In this document: positions 1 through 9,849 of the stretch, one piece after another
Position numbering within the stretch: the first letter of the stretch is position 1
How the letters are laid out: every line of letters starts with the position of its first letter
Source of the DNA: Evernia prunastri
Taxonomy: Eukaryota > Ascomycota > Lecanoromycetes > Lecanorales > Parmeliaceae
NCBI GenBank assembly: GCA_003184365.1
Contig: NKYR01000156.1
Span: 5,096-69,095, forward strand
Direction: 5' to 3'
Length of the DNA stretch: 64,000 nt
Position numbers and translations under genes: made by a program
Notes under the pieces: model-generated
Databases searched by the model: none
What the model was told of the DNA's origin: nothing
The model's input: only the letters and a program-made list of their open reading frames with translations

Positions 1-3
1 ACT

Positions 4-223
4 TTGTCTGGTAGGGTCAGGTCTATTTACAAGACGAAAGACGAAGAAGGAAAACAGGAAGTGGGCGACCAGCGCCCCTATATGAGAACAGATGACACGC
101 TAGACTAGCTTATCGCATCTATCGCATAGATGCTCGCATCCAACTGTTGGAATGAGGTCCTAGCGACCCTTGGCTGACTGGGCTAGATCGGGGCTAGGGT
201 AGGGCTGACTTCACACCGTGACA
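4..223 (-). repeat. 3' LTR of element 1
   Basis: This 220-bp copy matches 6317-6536 throughout except position 5 (T here, G at 6318). On the minus strand it begins TGTCACGG and ends in CCA-type sequence. The terminal G/T difference lies in the TG/CA dinucleotide itself, so the copy at the right edge preserves the canonical end. Confidence 0.9.
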
Positions 224-539
224 GTAGGTCCCCCTTCGAAGGCTGAGCTCCTGCGAAGCGACAAAGAAAATGGTTCGGCGTAGACTGAGGTATTGGGTGT
301 GAGACGGGGCTNACTGGGTAGGAACTAGGCTGGACATAGGCGAGGCATAGGTATGGCGAGGCGTGGCGAGACGTAGGCTGGAGACTGGAATGGAAGACTA
401 GGCTGGGCGTAGGCTAGGCGTGAACGTGGGACTGGGCGAGGAGTATAGGGAGCGAAGGCGGGACGAGACGAAGGCTGGGTTTCGGACGAAGCAATGGCGA
501 GGCATAGGTATGGCGAGGGACGAGGTAAGACGGAGTAGA
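224..539 (-). other. Element 1 region between pol stop and 3' LTR
   Basis: This is the untranslated 3' part of the element. It is rich in GGCGAGGC/TAGGCTGG-like short imperfect repeats on the plus strand and contains one ambiguous base (312). The polypurine tract lies at its LTR-proximal end. No separate gene is supported; open frames on the plus strand here are shadows of pol or of the G-rich repeats. Confidence 0.6.
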
Positions 540-3500
540 TCAAGGATCCCGGCATTGACAGTTGGGAGTCGAACACGGAGTGATATGCGGGCCTGGGGCA
601 TCAGGGCGAGAAGAGTGGTATTCGTCGATAGCTTCTTGGCAGTTGTCGACCAAGTTGAATGGTCCCCAGGTAGGGACATGAGATTCCCAGTTGACATAGT
701 ACTTCAACAGGGGTGGCTGGAATCGGCGGTCATACTTGGAGTTCGTGATGCTATTAACATACCAGGCTCGCTCGCCGTTCTCGGCGACGACGGGGGGACG
801 AGGTTCTTGGCGTTGGCCGGGCAAGGGATCCTGCGCGGTGTGCTGCAGCAGGCTAGCATGGAACACTGGATGGATCTTCATGGACTCAGGGAGGTCAAGC
901 TCGATGACCAGAGGATTGTCGAAAACTCGTTTCACTGGGAAGGGCCCAACATTGCGGTCGTCCAGCTTGAGGACTGGACGTGCGGTGTTGAGGTTCTTGG
1001 CATTCAGCCAGACCGTATCTCCTACGAAATATCGGGGGCAAGGGCGACGTCGCTCATTGGCGGAAGACTCGTAGATGGCTTGGGCGACTAACATCTCGTC
1101 ACGAAGATGCTCAGTGATCTCCTGCATCTTCTGGGTAAACTCATTGATATTGATCAACTTGTTACGGGCTTGGGCTGTGATATCGAGAGGCAATGGTTCG
1201 GCGGGCTCGAATCCTAGGCGAGGGTTTTGTCCAGAGTTGGCGAGGAAGGGCGAGGCTAAGGTGGTTGCCGAAGGAGTGTCATTACCGGCAGATTCCGCGC
1301 CAGGGAGCCACTTAGCCCAGTCATCCTGCATATAGTTGACATAGGCTCGAAGATAGTGCTCCATGGTGGCGTTTGCCCTTTCGGTCTGACCATCGGTTTG
1401 GGGATGATAGCCTGTGGATAACTTGGCGTCTATCCTCAGGTTCTTGCATAGGTGTTCCCAGACTTCGGAGGTGAACTGTGTGCCTCTATCCGACACAAGG
1501 GTTTCGGGCGTTCCGTGGAGTTTCCAGACGTTGGCATAGAGGGCGTTAGCGGCTTCTTCTACTTCCATAGTGGTGGTGGGAACGAGGTGTCTCATCTTGG
1601 TAAGACGGTCAACGAAGACTAGGACATAACGATAGGTCATTCCCATGAAGGTGCTAGGAGGTAGAGGGCCGACGTAGTCCATGGATACATCACGCCAACG
1701 GCGTTCAGGGATTGACAAGGGTCGAAGCCATCCTTGTAGCTTCTGTCTGGAGGGCTTGGCTCGAGTGCAGACATGACAGTTCCGGACGAAACGCTGGATG
1801 TACTGGTATAAGTTAGGCCACCAATAGGCGCGGCTTACCAACTCGTAGCAGTTTGTTCTACCAGGGTGTCCTCCCGGAACGCTGTCGTGGGCTAACTGGA
1901 TGGTTCGAAGGCGGAGGCGATCTGAATTGGGGACGTACTTCTTTCCTCGGAAGTACAGGGCTTGATGTTTCTCTTCGCATTCAGCAAGAGGGATTCGATT
2001 ATGATGGCGTGCTCCCATGCGGAGCATCTCTAGGACTTGGGGTGCGAACTTATCGCTGGCTTGGGCTTGGTCCCACAGGGTCTGTGTGGGGGTGTCTAGG
2101 GGATCTTCATCAAGATCAGGTGGGGCTAGGTCTAGCTGTGGTTCAGCTTCTTCGGGTTCGGATTCTAAATCCATAGGGGCGAGGGTGATGGTTTCCTGAG
2201 GCGAGGCGGGGCTTAGATGGAGTTGGATTGGGTGCAGGTAGACAACTCGGCATTGGAGTTCCACGATCTTCGGGTCCAGGACATGGGTCTTCAGCACTGT
2301 TTGATGCTGGTGTTGATGACGAGGGTCGGATTTATCCCCCTCCTTTGGGAGATCTCCTGATCGACGAGTTAATGCATCGGGCTTACCGCCTTCTTTGCCA
2401 GGGCGGTAAGTGATCTGGTAATCGAATCTCGACAAGAATTCGCTCCAGCGAGCTTGGCGACGGCTGAGTTGTTTCGTTGACATGAAGTACTCGAGATTTT
2501 TATGATCCGTGATCACCTCGACAGGATAGGTTGAGCCTTCTAGCTCTGGGCGCCATTCTTCAAAGGCGCGAACAATGGCCATAAGTTCTTTGTCATAGAT
2601 CTCATAGTTACACTCGGCTGGATTGTGCTTCTTGGAAAAGTATGCGACGGGGTGAAGTACTCCACCATCGTCATACTGAGATAGGATACCTCCTGACACG
2701 TAGTCAGAGGCGTCGGTTTCCACTACAATCTTGCGATCAGGATCGTAATGACGAAGGATAACGTCGGAGGTGAAGGCTTTCTTTAATGTCTCGAAGGCGG
2801 ATTGGCACTCGGGGGTCCACTCGAAGGGTTGATCTTTCCGCGTAAGTCGCGTCAGGGGGCTGGCTATCTTGCTATAACCGTAGATGAATCTCCTATAGAA
2901 ATTGGCGAAGCCGAGAAAGCTTTGAACGTCCTTGACGTTGACGAGGGTGGGCCATTGTATAATGGTCTCGACTTTGGCGGGGTCCATCCGGATTCCTTCA
3001 GTGGTGATGATAAGGCCGAGGTATGGGACTTGGGTTACATGGAACTCGGACTTGGTGATGTCAGCTTGGAGACCGGCTTCCCTCAGTTTCTGTAGGATAC
3101 GCTTGACGTGGATTTCGTGTTCTCCTTCGATCTCACTGTAGATAAGGATATCATCGAGGTACGCGGTACAGAAGTCATCGAGGTATTCGCGGAGGGTGTC
3201 ATTGATGTAATGCTGAAACGAGGCAGGTCCGTTGCAGAGACCGAACGGCAGGACTAGGTACTCGAAGAGACCGAAGCGGGTACGGAAGGCGGTGAGTTCT
3301 TCGTCTCCTTCTCGGATGCGAAGGCGGTTGAATGCGGAGATGATATCAAGCTTGGTGAAGACTTTGGCTCGGCTAAGGCTGTTTAGGGTTTCCGTGATTA
3401 AGGGCAAGGGATAGCGGTTCTTAACCGTGACGGCGTTGAGACCTCTATAGTCGACGCAGAAGCGGAGGCCTCCTCCGGGCTTCTTGACGAACAAGACAGG

Positions 3501-5018
3501 AGACGCGGCGGGGGATCGGCTGGCTCTGATAAAGCCCTTGGCAAGGTTTTCATCCAGGTATCGACGGAGTTCTTGCATCTCGTTACGGCTCATCCCGTAT
3601 AGTGCGGAAGACGGAGGCTGGGCATCTCCTTTGAGGTGGATGGCATGGTCATAGGCTCGGTGTTCGGGTAGGGTGTCGGCCTCTTTCTTAGAGAACACAT
3701 CCAGAAACTCATGATACTGCTTGGGAAGCTTAACGGCTGGGTCAATGTTCTTACGTTCTCGGTAGAGTTCCAACTCTTCTTCGGTAGTGGACGTGGCTAG
3801 GTGGAGTTCCTTCTCCATTCGAAACAGGGCTCGCTGTCGCTCCTTCTCTTGAGGACACAGCTTGGGATCTAAGGTGGGGGTTTTGAAGCTTGACGTGATA
3901 GGCGTGGGTGAGGGTGATGAAGGCACGCTTCTCGTGGGAGCTTGGATACCTAAGGCGAGGTCAATCTCTTGAAGGGTAAGACTAAAGGTCTCGGAGTCTT
4001 TAAGACGTCCGAGACGGTCGAAGGTACGGGCGCCTATTTCGCAAACATCCAGGCGAATAGGCGGTTTTTGAACTTGCTGTGATCGTCTTTCACTAGACGT
4101 TCGCAGGGACGATGGGCTTCGGTACTTGATTCGAGGGAAATAGCCTTTCTGAATGGCTTCTGAGATGCGGCTAGGTTCTAGGCTAGATTCTGGGCTGGGA
4201 TCTAGGCTAGACTGGGACTGGGTTTGTTCTTCTTGAACGGAGGGTACTAACGAATCTTCGATTCGTGTAGGGTCTGATGGTCTGAGCAAATCTTCTATTT
4301 GCGTGGAGGGCATCGGTGGTTCCTTTTGAACCGGGGAGGTTGTCAACATCTTGACGGGTTTCTGGGCCTGGAGCTGGGATTCTTGGTCTTGACGCTCCCA
4401 GACCTTCTGGGATTCTTCGGGGGATAGGAATTCTTCTTCTTCCTTGGTAACGGCGAAGACTTTGGTGGGTGAGGGAGAGCAGTGGCGGAGGCAGAAGGGA
4501 GAGGACATGGTTAAGGTGTTAGAGCCGAAGTTGGCATCGACGGCATGACGACGGAGCCACGGATGTCCCAACACTATGGGGTAATGCTTCAAGCCTGTGA
4601 CGAAAAGGAATAGCCTCTCGGTATGAGTACCGATTGCCATTGTCGTTTCCACCACATGGGTGATATTACCCGTAAGGGCTGGTTGTCCGTCGAACCCCTG
4701 AAGACGGCGGGGATATTTCAGCTGATGCTGAGGGAAGTTGTGTTGTTGCGCGAAGGATTTGTCAATAAAAGCATAGGCGGAGGCACCACAATCGATTAGG
4801 CTAAGAGCTGATATTCTGGATTGAGCTTGACGTAGAATACAAGAGATTACCATATGACTATCTCTAAAGGTAGAATCGGATTCGAACAGCTCTAAGGCGG
4901 ATTTGGCGGAGAATCTTTGAAACGATTGCAGAGGAGGAGAAAAGGACGACAGAAGAAGACAAGAAGATATTGACAATGGAGGTAGAAATCCCTGAGCGCG
5001 ACTTTGCGCAGGGATCAA
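540..5018 (-). CDS. pol: Pol polyprotein of element 1 (PR-RT-RH-IN-chromodomain)
   Basis: About 1,490 residues, in the -1 frame relative to gag, with no internal stop. Domains in order: aspartic protease near residue 74 (DCGAS in place of the usual DSGA); reverse transcriptase around 450-640 with the catalytic YLDD at about 619; RNase H around 760-880 (DASD, then TDHK); integrase with an HHCC zinc region near 1040-1080, and a catalytic core whose DYVG, SDRG and HPQTDGQTE stretches carry the D, D and E residues; and a C-terminal chromodomain-like region around 1440-1485. The first codon of the frame as listed is TTG, so translation is expected by frameshifting from gag rather than by separate initiation. 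The Cys in the protease motif is unusual; DS/TGA is the norm. All catalytic residues of RT and integrase seem to be present. Confidence 0.93.
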   Translation of the reverse strand: MIPAQSRAQGFLPPLSISSCLLLSSFSPPLQSFQRFSAKSALELFESDSTFRDSHMVISCILRQAQSRISALSLIDCGASAYAFIDKSFAQQHNFPQHQLKYPRRLQGFDGQPALTGNITHVVETTMAIGTHTERLFLFVTGLKHYPIVLGHPWLRRHAVDANFGSNTLTMSSPFCLRHCSPSPTKVFAVTKEEEEFLSPEESQKVWERQDQESQLQAQKPVKMLTTSPVQKEPPMPSTQIEDLLRPSDPTRIEDSLVPSVQEEQTQSQSSLDPSPESSLEPSRISEAIQKGYFPRIKYRSPSSLRTSSERRSQQVQKPPIRLDVCEIGARTFDRLGRLKDSETFSLTLQEIDLALGIQAPTRSVPSSPSPTPITSSFKTPTLDPKLCPQEKERQRALFRMEKELHLATSTTEEELELYRERKNIDPAVKLPKQYHEFLDVFSKKEADTLPEHRAYDHAIHLKGDAQPPSSALYGMSRNEMQELRRYLDENLAKGFIRASRSPAASPVLFVKKPGGGLRFCVDYRGLNAVTVKNRYPLPLITETLNSLSRAKVFTKLDIISAFNRLRIREGDEELTAFRTRFGLFEYLVLPFGLCNGPASFQHYINDTLREYLDDFCTAYLDDILIYSEIEGEHEIHVKRILQKLREAGLQADITKSEFHVTQVPYLGLIITTEGIRMDPAKVETIIQWPTLVNVKDVQSFLGFANFYRRFIYGYSKIASPLTRLTRKDQPFEWTPECQSAFETLKKAFTSDVILRHYDPDRKIVVETDASDYVSGGILSQYDDGGVLHPVAYFSKKHNPAECNYEIYDKELMAIVRAFEEWRPELEGSTYPVEVITDHKNLEYFMSTKQLSRRQARWSEFLSRFDYQITYRPGKEGGKPDALTRRSGDLPKEGDKSDPRHQHQHQTVLKTHVLDPKIVELQCRVVYLHPIQLHLSPASPQETITLAPMDLESEPEEAEPQLDLAPPDLDEDPLDTPTQTLWDQAQASDKFAPQVLEMLRMGARHHNRIPLAECEEKHQALYFRGKKYVPNSDRLRLRTIQLAHDSVPGGHPGRTNCYELVSRAYWWPNLYQYIQRFVRNCHVCTRAKPSRQKLQGWLRPLSIPERRWRDVSMDYVGPLPPSTFMGMTYRYVLVFVDRLTKMRHLVPTTTMEVEEAANALYANVWKLHGTPETLVSDRGTQFTSEVWEHLCKNLRIDAKLSTGYHPQTDGQTERANATMEHYLRAYVNYMQDDWAKWLPGAESAGNDTPSATTLASPFLANSGQNPRLGFEPAEPLPLDITAQARNKLININEFTQKMQEITEHLRDEMLVAQAIYESSANERRRPCPRYFVGDTVWLNAKNLNTARPVLKLDDRNVGPFPVKRVFDNPLVIELDLPESMKIHPVFHASLLQHTAQDPLPGQRQEPRPPVVAENGERAWYVNSITNSKYDRRFQPPLLKYYVNWESHVPTWGPFNLVDNCQEAIDEYHSSRPDAPGPHITPCSTPNCQCRDP

Positions 5019-6226
5019 ACATTTCCCGATGGAAGTCGAACACCTCCCTCTGAGAGGGGAGAGTCTTCCAAATCCATCAGGCGAAGATCGGACTTGCCCT
5101 TATTGGGGCACTCCTTGGCGCCTTTGCCAGGGTGTTGGAGCTTGCAGTAGAAGCATAGTCCCCACTTGGTGCAGATCTCTTTGACACCCGGGGTTTGCAG
5201 CCTCTGGCCTTTCACGGTGGCCATAGCGGAGCTGAGATCCATTGGATCCCCAGGAGGAAGCGGGGCGGCGACGATGGGGACGATGGAGGTGATCGGGATA
5301 GCAGGGACTGTTTTTGGTCCCGAGAAGGAGGGTTTTGGCTTCGAGGAGGGTGTGGTGGCAGCGGCGTTGGTGGTTGCTGCTCGAGGCATTCGGTGCTTCA
5401 GTTGCAGAAGCTCGTTGTCGGTTTCCGAGAAGGCTTGCACCCACTCGTTGAAGGTGGAAGGTTTCTGGCCTTGAGGAGTTCGCCAGGACATGGCGGCGAG
5501 TTGGGTACTATAGTTGACGTTCCTTTGCAAGGCGTCAACGAGCGAGGCATCTTCCATCTGGGAGCGCTCTTTCTTTTGAAGAAAGAGGTTGTAGTATTCA
5601 TGGAATGGGAGTTTCTCTTGTCTTAGAGTCTCCCGGAGGTAGGTACGAGCGTCCTGCGCTTCGAAAGGGTTTCCACAGCATTTGCGGAGCTTGACACGCC
5701 ATTCGAGGAAGCTGGGGAGGATACAACAGCCGTCCACTCGATAGGCGTTCATGAGGATGTGGGCTTTCTTGCCCGCGGTGAGTCGGTTTTCCGCGTAGTT
5801 GATCTTGTTTAGATCGGTAGGGTAGCGGTCATGGTTGGCGTACATCTTCTGTACAAGGCTTTGTTCCCACGCGTCCAGGAGCTCCATGTTCCCATCATAT
5901 TCAGTGATGTCAGGGAGCTTTTCGGATAGTCTGATCTGGGCAGACGCGGGAGGAAGGGGTGGATTTGAGGCAAGGACAGGGGTGTTGGCTCTGATAGCAG
6001 TGTACACTGCCTGGGTGATGGCTGCTATGGTCTGTGGATCTATAGCAGCATTGAGAGCGGGGGGCGAGGTGGTTTGGGACGACGTAGGTGTGTCAGTAGT
6101 GGTGCTATCTACCCTTCGTTGGCTCTGGTCGAGGAGGGCTAGGATTTCTGCCGAGTTGCTTGCGACAGACTCGATGAATTGTTGGAGGCGAAGTTCCTTC
6201 GGGGTAAGGTCGTTGATTTGGTCCAT
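5015..6226 (-). CDS. gag: Gag polyprotein of element 1
   Basis: This 403-residue capsid-type protein packages the element's RNA into virus-like particles. It starts at an ATG (6226-6224). The N-terminus is Thr/Ser/Pro-rich. The central part resembles the retrotransposon gag domain, and near residue 365 there is a zinc-knuckle-like segment of the form C-x2-C-x3-H-x7-C, a spacing that departs from the usual C-x2-C-x4-H-x4-C. The stop codon (5017-5015) lies just after a GGGAAAT heptamer in the right register for -1 frameshifting into pol. The frame is uninterrupted. Identity rests on position next to pol and on the zinc knuckle; the capsid fold itself is inferred. Confidence 0.85.
   Translation of the reverse strand: MDQINDLTPKELRLQQFIESVASNSAEILALLDQSQRRVDSTTTDTPTSSQTTSPPALNAAIDPQTIAAITQAVYTAIRANTPVLASNPPLPPASAQIRLSEKLPDITEYDGNMELLDAWEQSLVQKMYANHDRYPTDLNKINYAENRLTAGKKAHILMNAYRVDGCCILPSFLEWRVKLRKCCGNPFEAQDARTYLRETLRQEKLPFHEYYNLFLQKKERSQMEDASLVDALQRNVNYSTQLAAMSWRTPQGQKPSTFNEWVQAFSETDNELLQLKHRMPRAATTNAAATTPSSKPKPSFSGPKTVPAIPITSIVPIVAAPLPPGDPMDLSSAMATVKGQRLQTPGVKEICTKWGLCFYCKLQHPGKGAKECPNKGKSDLRLMDLEDSPLSEGGVRLPSGNV
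5021..5027 (-). promoter_or_regulatory. Candidate -1 ribosomal frameshift site (G GGA AAT)
   Basis: On the minus strand the gag codons read TCG GGA AAT GTT TGA. The bases GGGAAAT form a canonical X-XXY-YYZ slippery heptamer in the gag frame. Slipping back one base gives GGG AAA TGT TTG and continues directly into the open pol frame, two codons before the gag stop. The pol frame has no ATG here, so frameshifting is the simplest way to make Gag-Pol. No downstream pseudoknot was evaluated. Confidence 0.75.
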
Positions 6227-6316
6227 GGCTTGGTATAGTACGTGGGAGTACTATCGTGGTAGGTCTTTCGTAATGTCAAGGAACGAGGCTAGGCTAGGAC
6301 TACCACTTGGTATACT

Positions 6317-6536
6317 TGGTCTGGTAGGGTCAGGTCTATTTACAAGACGAAAGACGAAGAAGGAAAACAGGAAGTGGGCGACCAGCGCCCCTATATGAGA
6401 ACAGATGACACGCTAGACTAGCTTATCGCATCTATCGCATAGATGCTCGCATCCAACTGTTGGAATGAGGTCCTAGCGACCCTTGGCTGACTGGGCTAGA
6501 TCGGGGCTAGGGTAGGGCTGACTTCACACCGTGACA
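6317..6536 (-). repeat. 5' LTR of element 1
   Basis: A 220-bp direct repeat of 4-223, with TG at its plus-strand start and CA at its end. It is followed by AGACT (6537-6541), the probable target-site duplication, and then by AT-rich RIP-like sequence. On the minus strand gag starts about 90 nt downstream of it. Confidence 0.92.
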
Positions 6537-6541
6537 AGACT

Positions 6542-6965
6542 ATTAATAACGTTTTATAGATAAATCTAAAAATTAAAAGTTTTCGTCATTTTAAATCTTT
6601 TCAAAGCACGACGTCGATATAATTCTTCGAACTTCAAAAACTCACGTTTAGAGATTTTAAATACTATAATTTCGTTCTCGTATAAAAAAAAAGAGTATAT
6701 TTTTAATCTTTTTTTTTGGAAGATAAAAGAGCGTAGTGTAAGAATTGTGCTTAACGTAAGTTTTAATATTTAAAGCAATTAAAACAACGCGATACATTAT
6801 AAAAAACATTAATAAAACGAGAACTTATTCGTTTTTTATCAAAGAAAGTACAAAGAGTAGATAATTAAGTAGTTCTTTAAGTAAATAACGTATAATAAAA
6901 ACAATTTACTTACGATAAGTGAATTTTTCGAATTTTTTATACGTGAACAAAGATATTATTGAGTT
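6542..6965. repeat. AT-rich RIP-like sequence
   Basis: This stretch is strongly AT-rich with many TA dinucleotides, no plausible coding frame and frequent poly-A/T runs. It begins exactly at the flank of element 1, so that element inserted into already degraded sequence. The original transposon family cannot be recognised. Confidence 0.6.
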
Positions 6966-7237
6966 TTGAGCTCAGACGTGTCGTAGCCAACCCCTGGGTA
7001 ATCCTCGGATTTCACCTGAAAGAGTATAGGGAGGTGGCTGTAACGATACACGTCTGAGAACTAAGGCAACACCGAATGTTAAGATAATGCTTTGCGGCTA
7101 ATCTTCGGGAAGTTCTCGCCTGCCTTTATGTTGTACTACTCACCAACCTTTCATTCTCTCTTTTCCACAACATCATATGTACTTCGTTTTTCATTGGCCC
7201 CGAGATACCCACGAGTGACCTGGTGGATAAAACAAAT

Positions 7238-8743
7238 ATGGCTTTCGCGCCGCCTGTTTCCAGGGGCAATTTTCACTACAATGGTAACCTGTATGTCGAA
7301 GTCGGCAACTTCAACCGACACGAGCGTGCGACCGTCGAGGAGATTACCTCAATACTCCGTCCAGACTTGAAGAAAGCCAAGAAAGCCTTGATTGAGCCGC
7401 CAAAAGATCAGGTAGGTCACTGGTACGAAGCTCAGCTGATACATTATGGACTGCCACCCTCAAAGGACAAAGCAAGGGCGAAGATGCGCCTGTTGGAAGC
7501 ACTGAACAATTCCGCTTTAAATGTGCCTACGAGTATCACCACAATGGAAGCTGAGATGAAGAAGGAGTACGCTGCGGCTGAAAGGAAAATCAAAGCTCAA
7601 TTGAAAGCCAGCGAAACGCCTGCTCAGAAAAGTGAGCCCAATGCAGTGGGTAAGAAACGAAAGCAGTTCGAGCCTTGTAGCAATATCAATGACATCAATG
7701 TCAACATCAACTTGGGAAATGACTTTCATCAACTTCCAGTCACTGTCAATGCTACCACTAGCCAGCCGCCAGCCAAAAAAGCTAGGACAACACCGTCAAA
7801 GCCAAATAACAAGAAGAATGAGGAAAGTGCGTCTCCAAAGCCGCCGAAGAAGACTACTAGGCTGGGCATTGAGCGAAACCTACCTCAGGCGCAAGAGGTA
7901 CAGATACGGCCTAAACAGACTGCGAGACCTTCTGCAAAGCTCCGTGAGGCTTGGTTGAAAGATCCCAGTCTAGGCCCAGGACCTGTCAATCCAGCAGGAT
8001 TTCGATATTCCATGACGCCATCAAGTAGATTCAGTCTAGCAGAAGGAGACCTGCTGTATCCATCTGGTACGGATACAGGAGCCAAAGAGAAATCACCAGC
8101 ACGGAAGGAGCCGTTCAAGAAAGAACCGAGAGTCAAGCAAGAATCGAAGGTTGAGGGAAAACCGCAGATCAAGAAGGGAGTTGACATCAAGAAAGAAACA
8201 AAAATGAAAAAGGAAGCCAAGGTGAAGAAAGAGCCCTCTGCTCGGCCTTCCTCCCAGGTCAAACATGAACCCGACGCGGACTGCTCTCGCAAACCCAATC
8301 CACGGCCTCTCGGCCTCATAAATGGCATTTACGACCTATCCTGTCCCACCATGGAGGATGAATGGTCCTGTACAGACTTGACCATAATCTTGACCCTCGA
8401 GGGCACCACAGTGTGGGGCGCCTACGACCTCGGCATGTTCTCCGGTATTTTCTTCCTTCCAAATCGACCTCTGCAAGCCTCTAATGAGCCACTACCTTTC
8501 ACTTGGCGCGGACGGGAAAATAGGGAGGGCGAGATGACCTTTGGGCAGGGCTGCAAAGGCGAGATCTCCTTTTTGGGCAATGGAAATATTGAAGGCTGGA
8601 TTAGTGTGTATGGACGGTGTTCTTTCAGTGGTGTGAGAACACCTGAGGCCGGCACGATGGTGAGATCGTCGAGAAGTATGAAGGAAGAGTGGGAGGAGTA
8701 CAATGAGCGGGCTTATGAAGAGGAGAGGACAGGGAGGTGGTAG
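7238..8743 (+). CDS. Lysine-rich nuclear-type protein with SAP-like N-terminus and conserved C-terminal domain
   Basis: A single-exon gene of 501 residues. The frame is open from a GTG at 7223, but the first ATG at 7238 has a good context (AACAAATATGGC) and is preferred. Residues about 61-90 resemble a SAP-type helix-extended-loop-helix, including the stretch QLIHYGLP. The middle is low complexity and strongly basic, with repeated KKE/KEPK motifs (about 280-340) and KKRK- and KKAR-like potential nuclear signals. The C-terminal part (about 350-450; NGIYDLSCP, then WGAYDLGMFSG) looks like a conserved globular domain seen in uncharacterised fungal proteins. A chromatin or DNA-associated role is inference only. 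It lies just right of AT-rich repeat sequence but has normal gene composition. Confidence 0.8.
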   Translation: MAFAPPVSRGNFHYNGNLYVEVGNFNRHERATVEEITSILRPDLKKAKKALIEPPKDQVGHWYEAQLIHYGLPPSKDKARAKMRLLEALNNSALNVPTSITTMEAEMKKEYAAAERKIKAQLKASETPAQKSEPNAVGKKRKQFEPCSNINDINVNINLGNDFHQLPVTVNATTSQPPAKKARTTPSKPNNKKNEESASPKPPKKTTRLGIERNLPQAQEVQIRPKQTARPSAKLREAWLKDPSLGPGPVNPAGFRYSMTPSSRFSLAEGDLLYPSGTDTGAKEKSPARKEPFKKEPRVKQESKVEGKPQIKKGVDIKKETKMKKEAKVKKEPSARPSSQVKHEPDADCSRKPNPRPLGLINGIYDLSCPTMEDEWSCTDLTIILTLEGTTVWGAYDLGMFSGIFFLPNRPLQASNEPLPFTWRGRENREGEMTFGQGCKGEISFLGNGNIEGWISVYGRCSFSGVRTPEAGTMVRSSRSMKEEWEEYNERAYEEERTGRW

Positions 8744-9849
8744 TGAGTGGGAGGTCGTGTACTAGGGGTGTCTTGATAAATGTGTGCAAGCAGTAAGTCT
8801 AGTACCTTGGGTTTCAACTCCTAGTCAATCGTGTCTAGCTCTAACGGTACCCTTTCAGTGCCTATATATTCGATTCGCGATACCTTCTCGATCTTATCTT
8901 ACGTCATTGAAAATGCACATCTCGCCATTTTTCGAGATCGCCTTCCGTTTGCTACCGCTATCGCCCGCGTGCCAATGTTTTGCGACCTTCCTATCTTTGT
9001 ACGCATGCACTTGTCCTTAGAATTCCATAGTCCAGAACTCCATCAAAATACGTTCATACAACCATGCCGATCCTCGCCAAGACTCTGCCACCACTCTTCT
9101 TCTAAGCAGATACATAATCATCCCTACTGACTTTCACATCTACTAACTCCCCCACGCCCCTCACCTAGCTTTCCGCCCAAAATTTTATCAACGAAACCAA
9201 ATATATTTGCCTTTAAAATTAAAGATAAAAACTTAGAAAATTTAGGATTAGATTCAGATTACTTATTTTACGTCTAGCAATTAATTTATATTTATTCTAC
9301 GTATTCTACGTTTTTCTTACTCGTAACCCATGCAAGACATCTGTTCTATTTTTAGTAACTCAGCTTCGATTGATTAATTTAAGATAGATAAAGATCACTC
9401 GCCTAAGATTTCGTTGCATCCACGTTTTAGATTTTTATTCACAGTAGATAAAACGAAATATAATCACGAAATTCTACTACAACACTTCAAAAAAAGGTTG
9501 AAGACTCGCCACAAAACGTAATTTCTTTCTATTGAGGACTGTTTGCTGGGTTACGCATGTTTTGTAATTTATATAGTTCTCGAAACTTTGAAGAGAGATT
9601 ACAATAAAGGTGCAAGCCCTTTAATCGGGGATGAGCCTGCCTTAAAGAAACGTTTTCGGTCTCGTGAAAAGGAAAATAGAAAAGAAAAAAATGTTTGCGT
9701 CGTACCGCACTCGGCGTGAAGTTTTGGTTCTGCTCCTCCTCAACAGGTACAGCTCGATTTGTAGCTTGAGGTCAGAGTCTGCGGACAAGCGGTCTCTCTA
9801 TAATAGACGATCTGCCCGCCATCTATACTAGTCAGCATCCTACGTATGC
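8744..9849. other. Intergenic, partly AT-rich
   Basis: No gene is supported between the lysine-rich protein and the expansin-like gene. About 9180-9700 is markedly AT-rich and may be RIP-affected repeat remains. The rest is ordinary intergenic sequence that includes the 3' flank of the minus-strand gene. Confidence 0.5.

Larger units (their letters stand above)
4..6536 (-). mobile_element. Intact Ty3/gypsy LTR retrotransposon (chromovirus), element 1
   Basis: A 6.5-kb element reads on the minus strand. Its two LTRs differ at one visible site, it has open gag and pol frames, and a polypurine-like stretch (GAAGGGGGA on the minus strand, about 230-240) lies just upstream of the 3' LTR. The base pairs ACT at 1-3 match the end of AGACT found right after the other LTR (6537-6541), so the window seems to begin inside the target-site duplication. 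The pol order is protease, reverse transcriptase, RNase H, integrase, chromodomain, which defines Ty3/gypsy chromoviruses. Base composition is GC-rich, in contrast to the AT-rich sequence that starts immediately after the right LTR. Near-identical LTRs and open frames suggest a recent and possibly still active copy. Confidence 0.93.

Noticed and set aside
420..1335. Plus-strand frames opposite the 3' end of element 1 pol
   Set aside because: They are antisense to a well-supported integrase/chromodomain frame and contain no domain of their own.
7092..7370. Plus-strand frame overlapping the start of the lysine-rich protein
   Set aside because: It is in another register, has no domain, and overlaps the good ATG and coding frame of the 501-residue protein.
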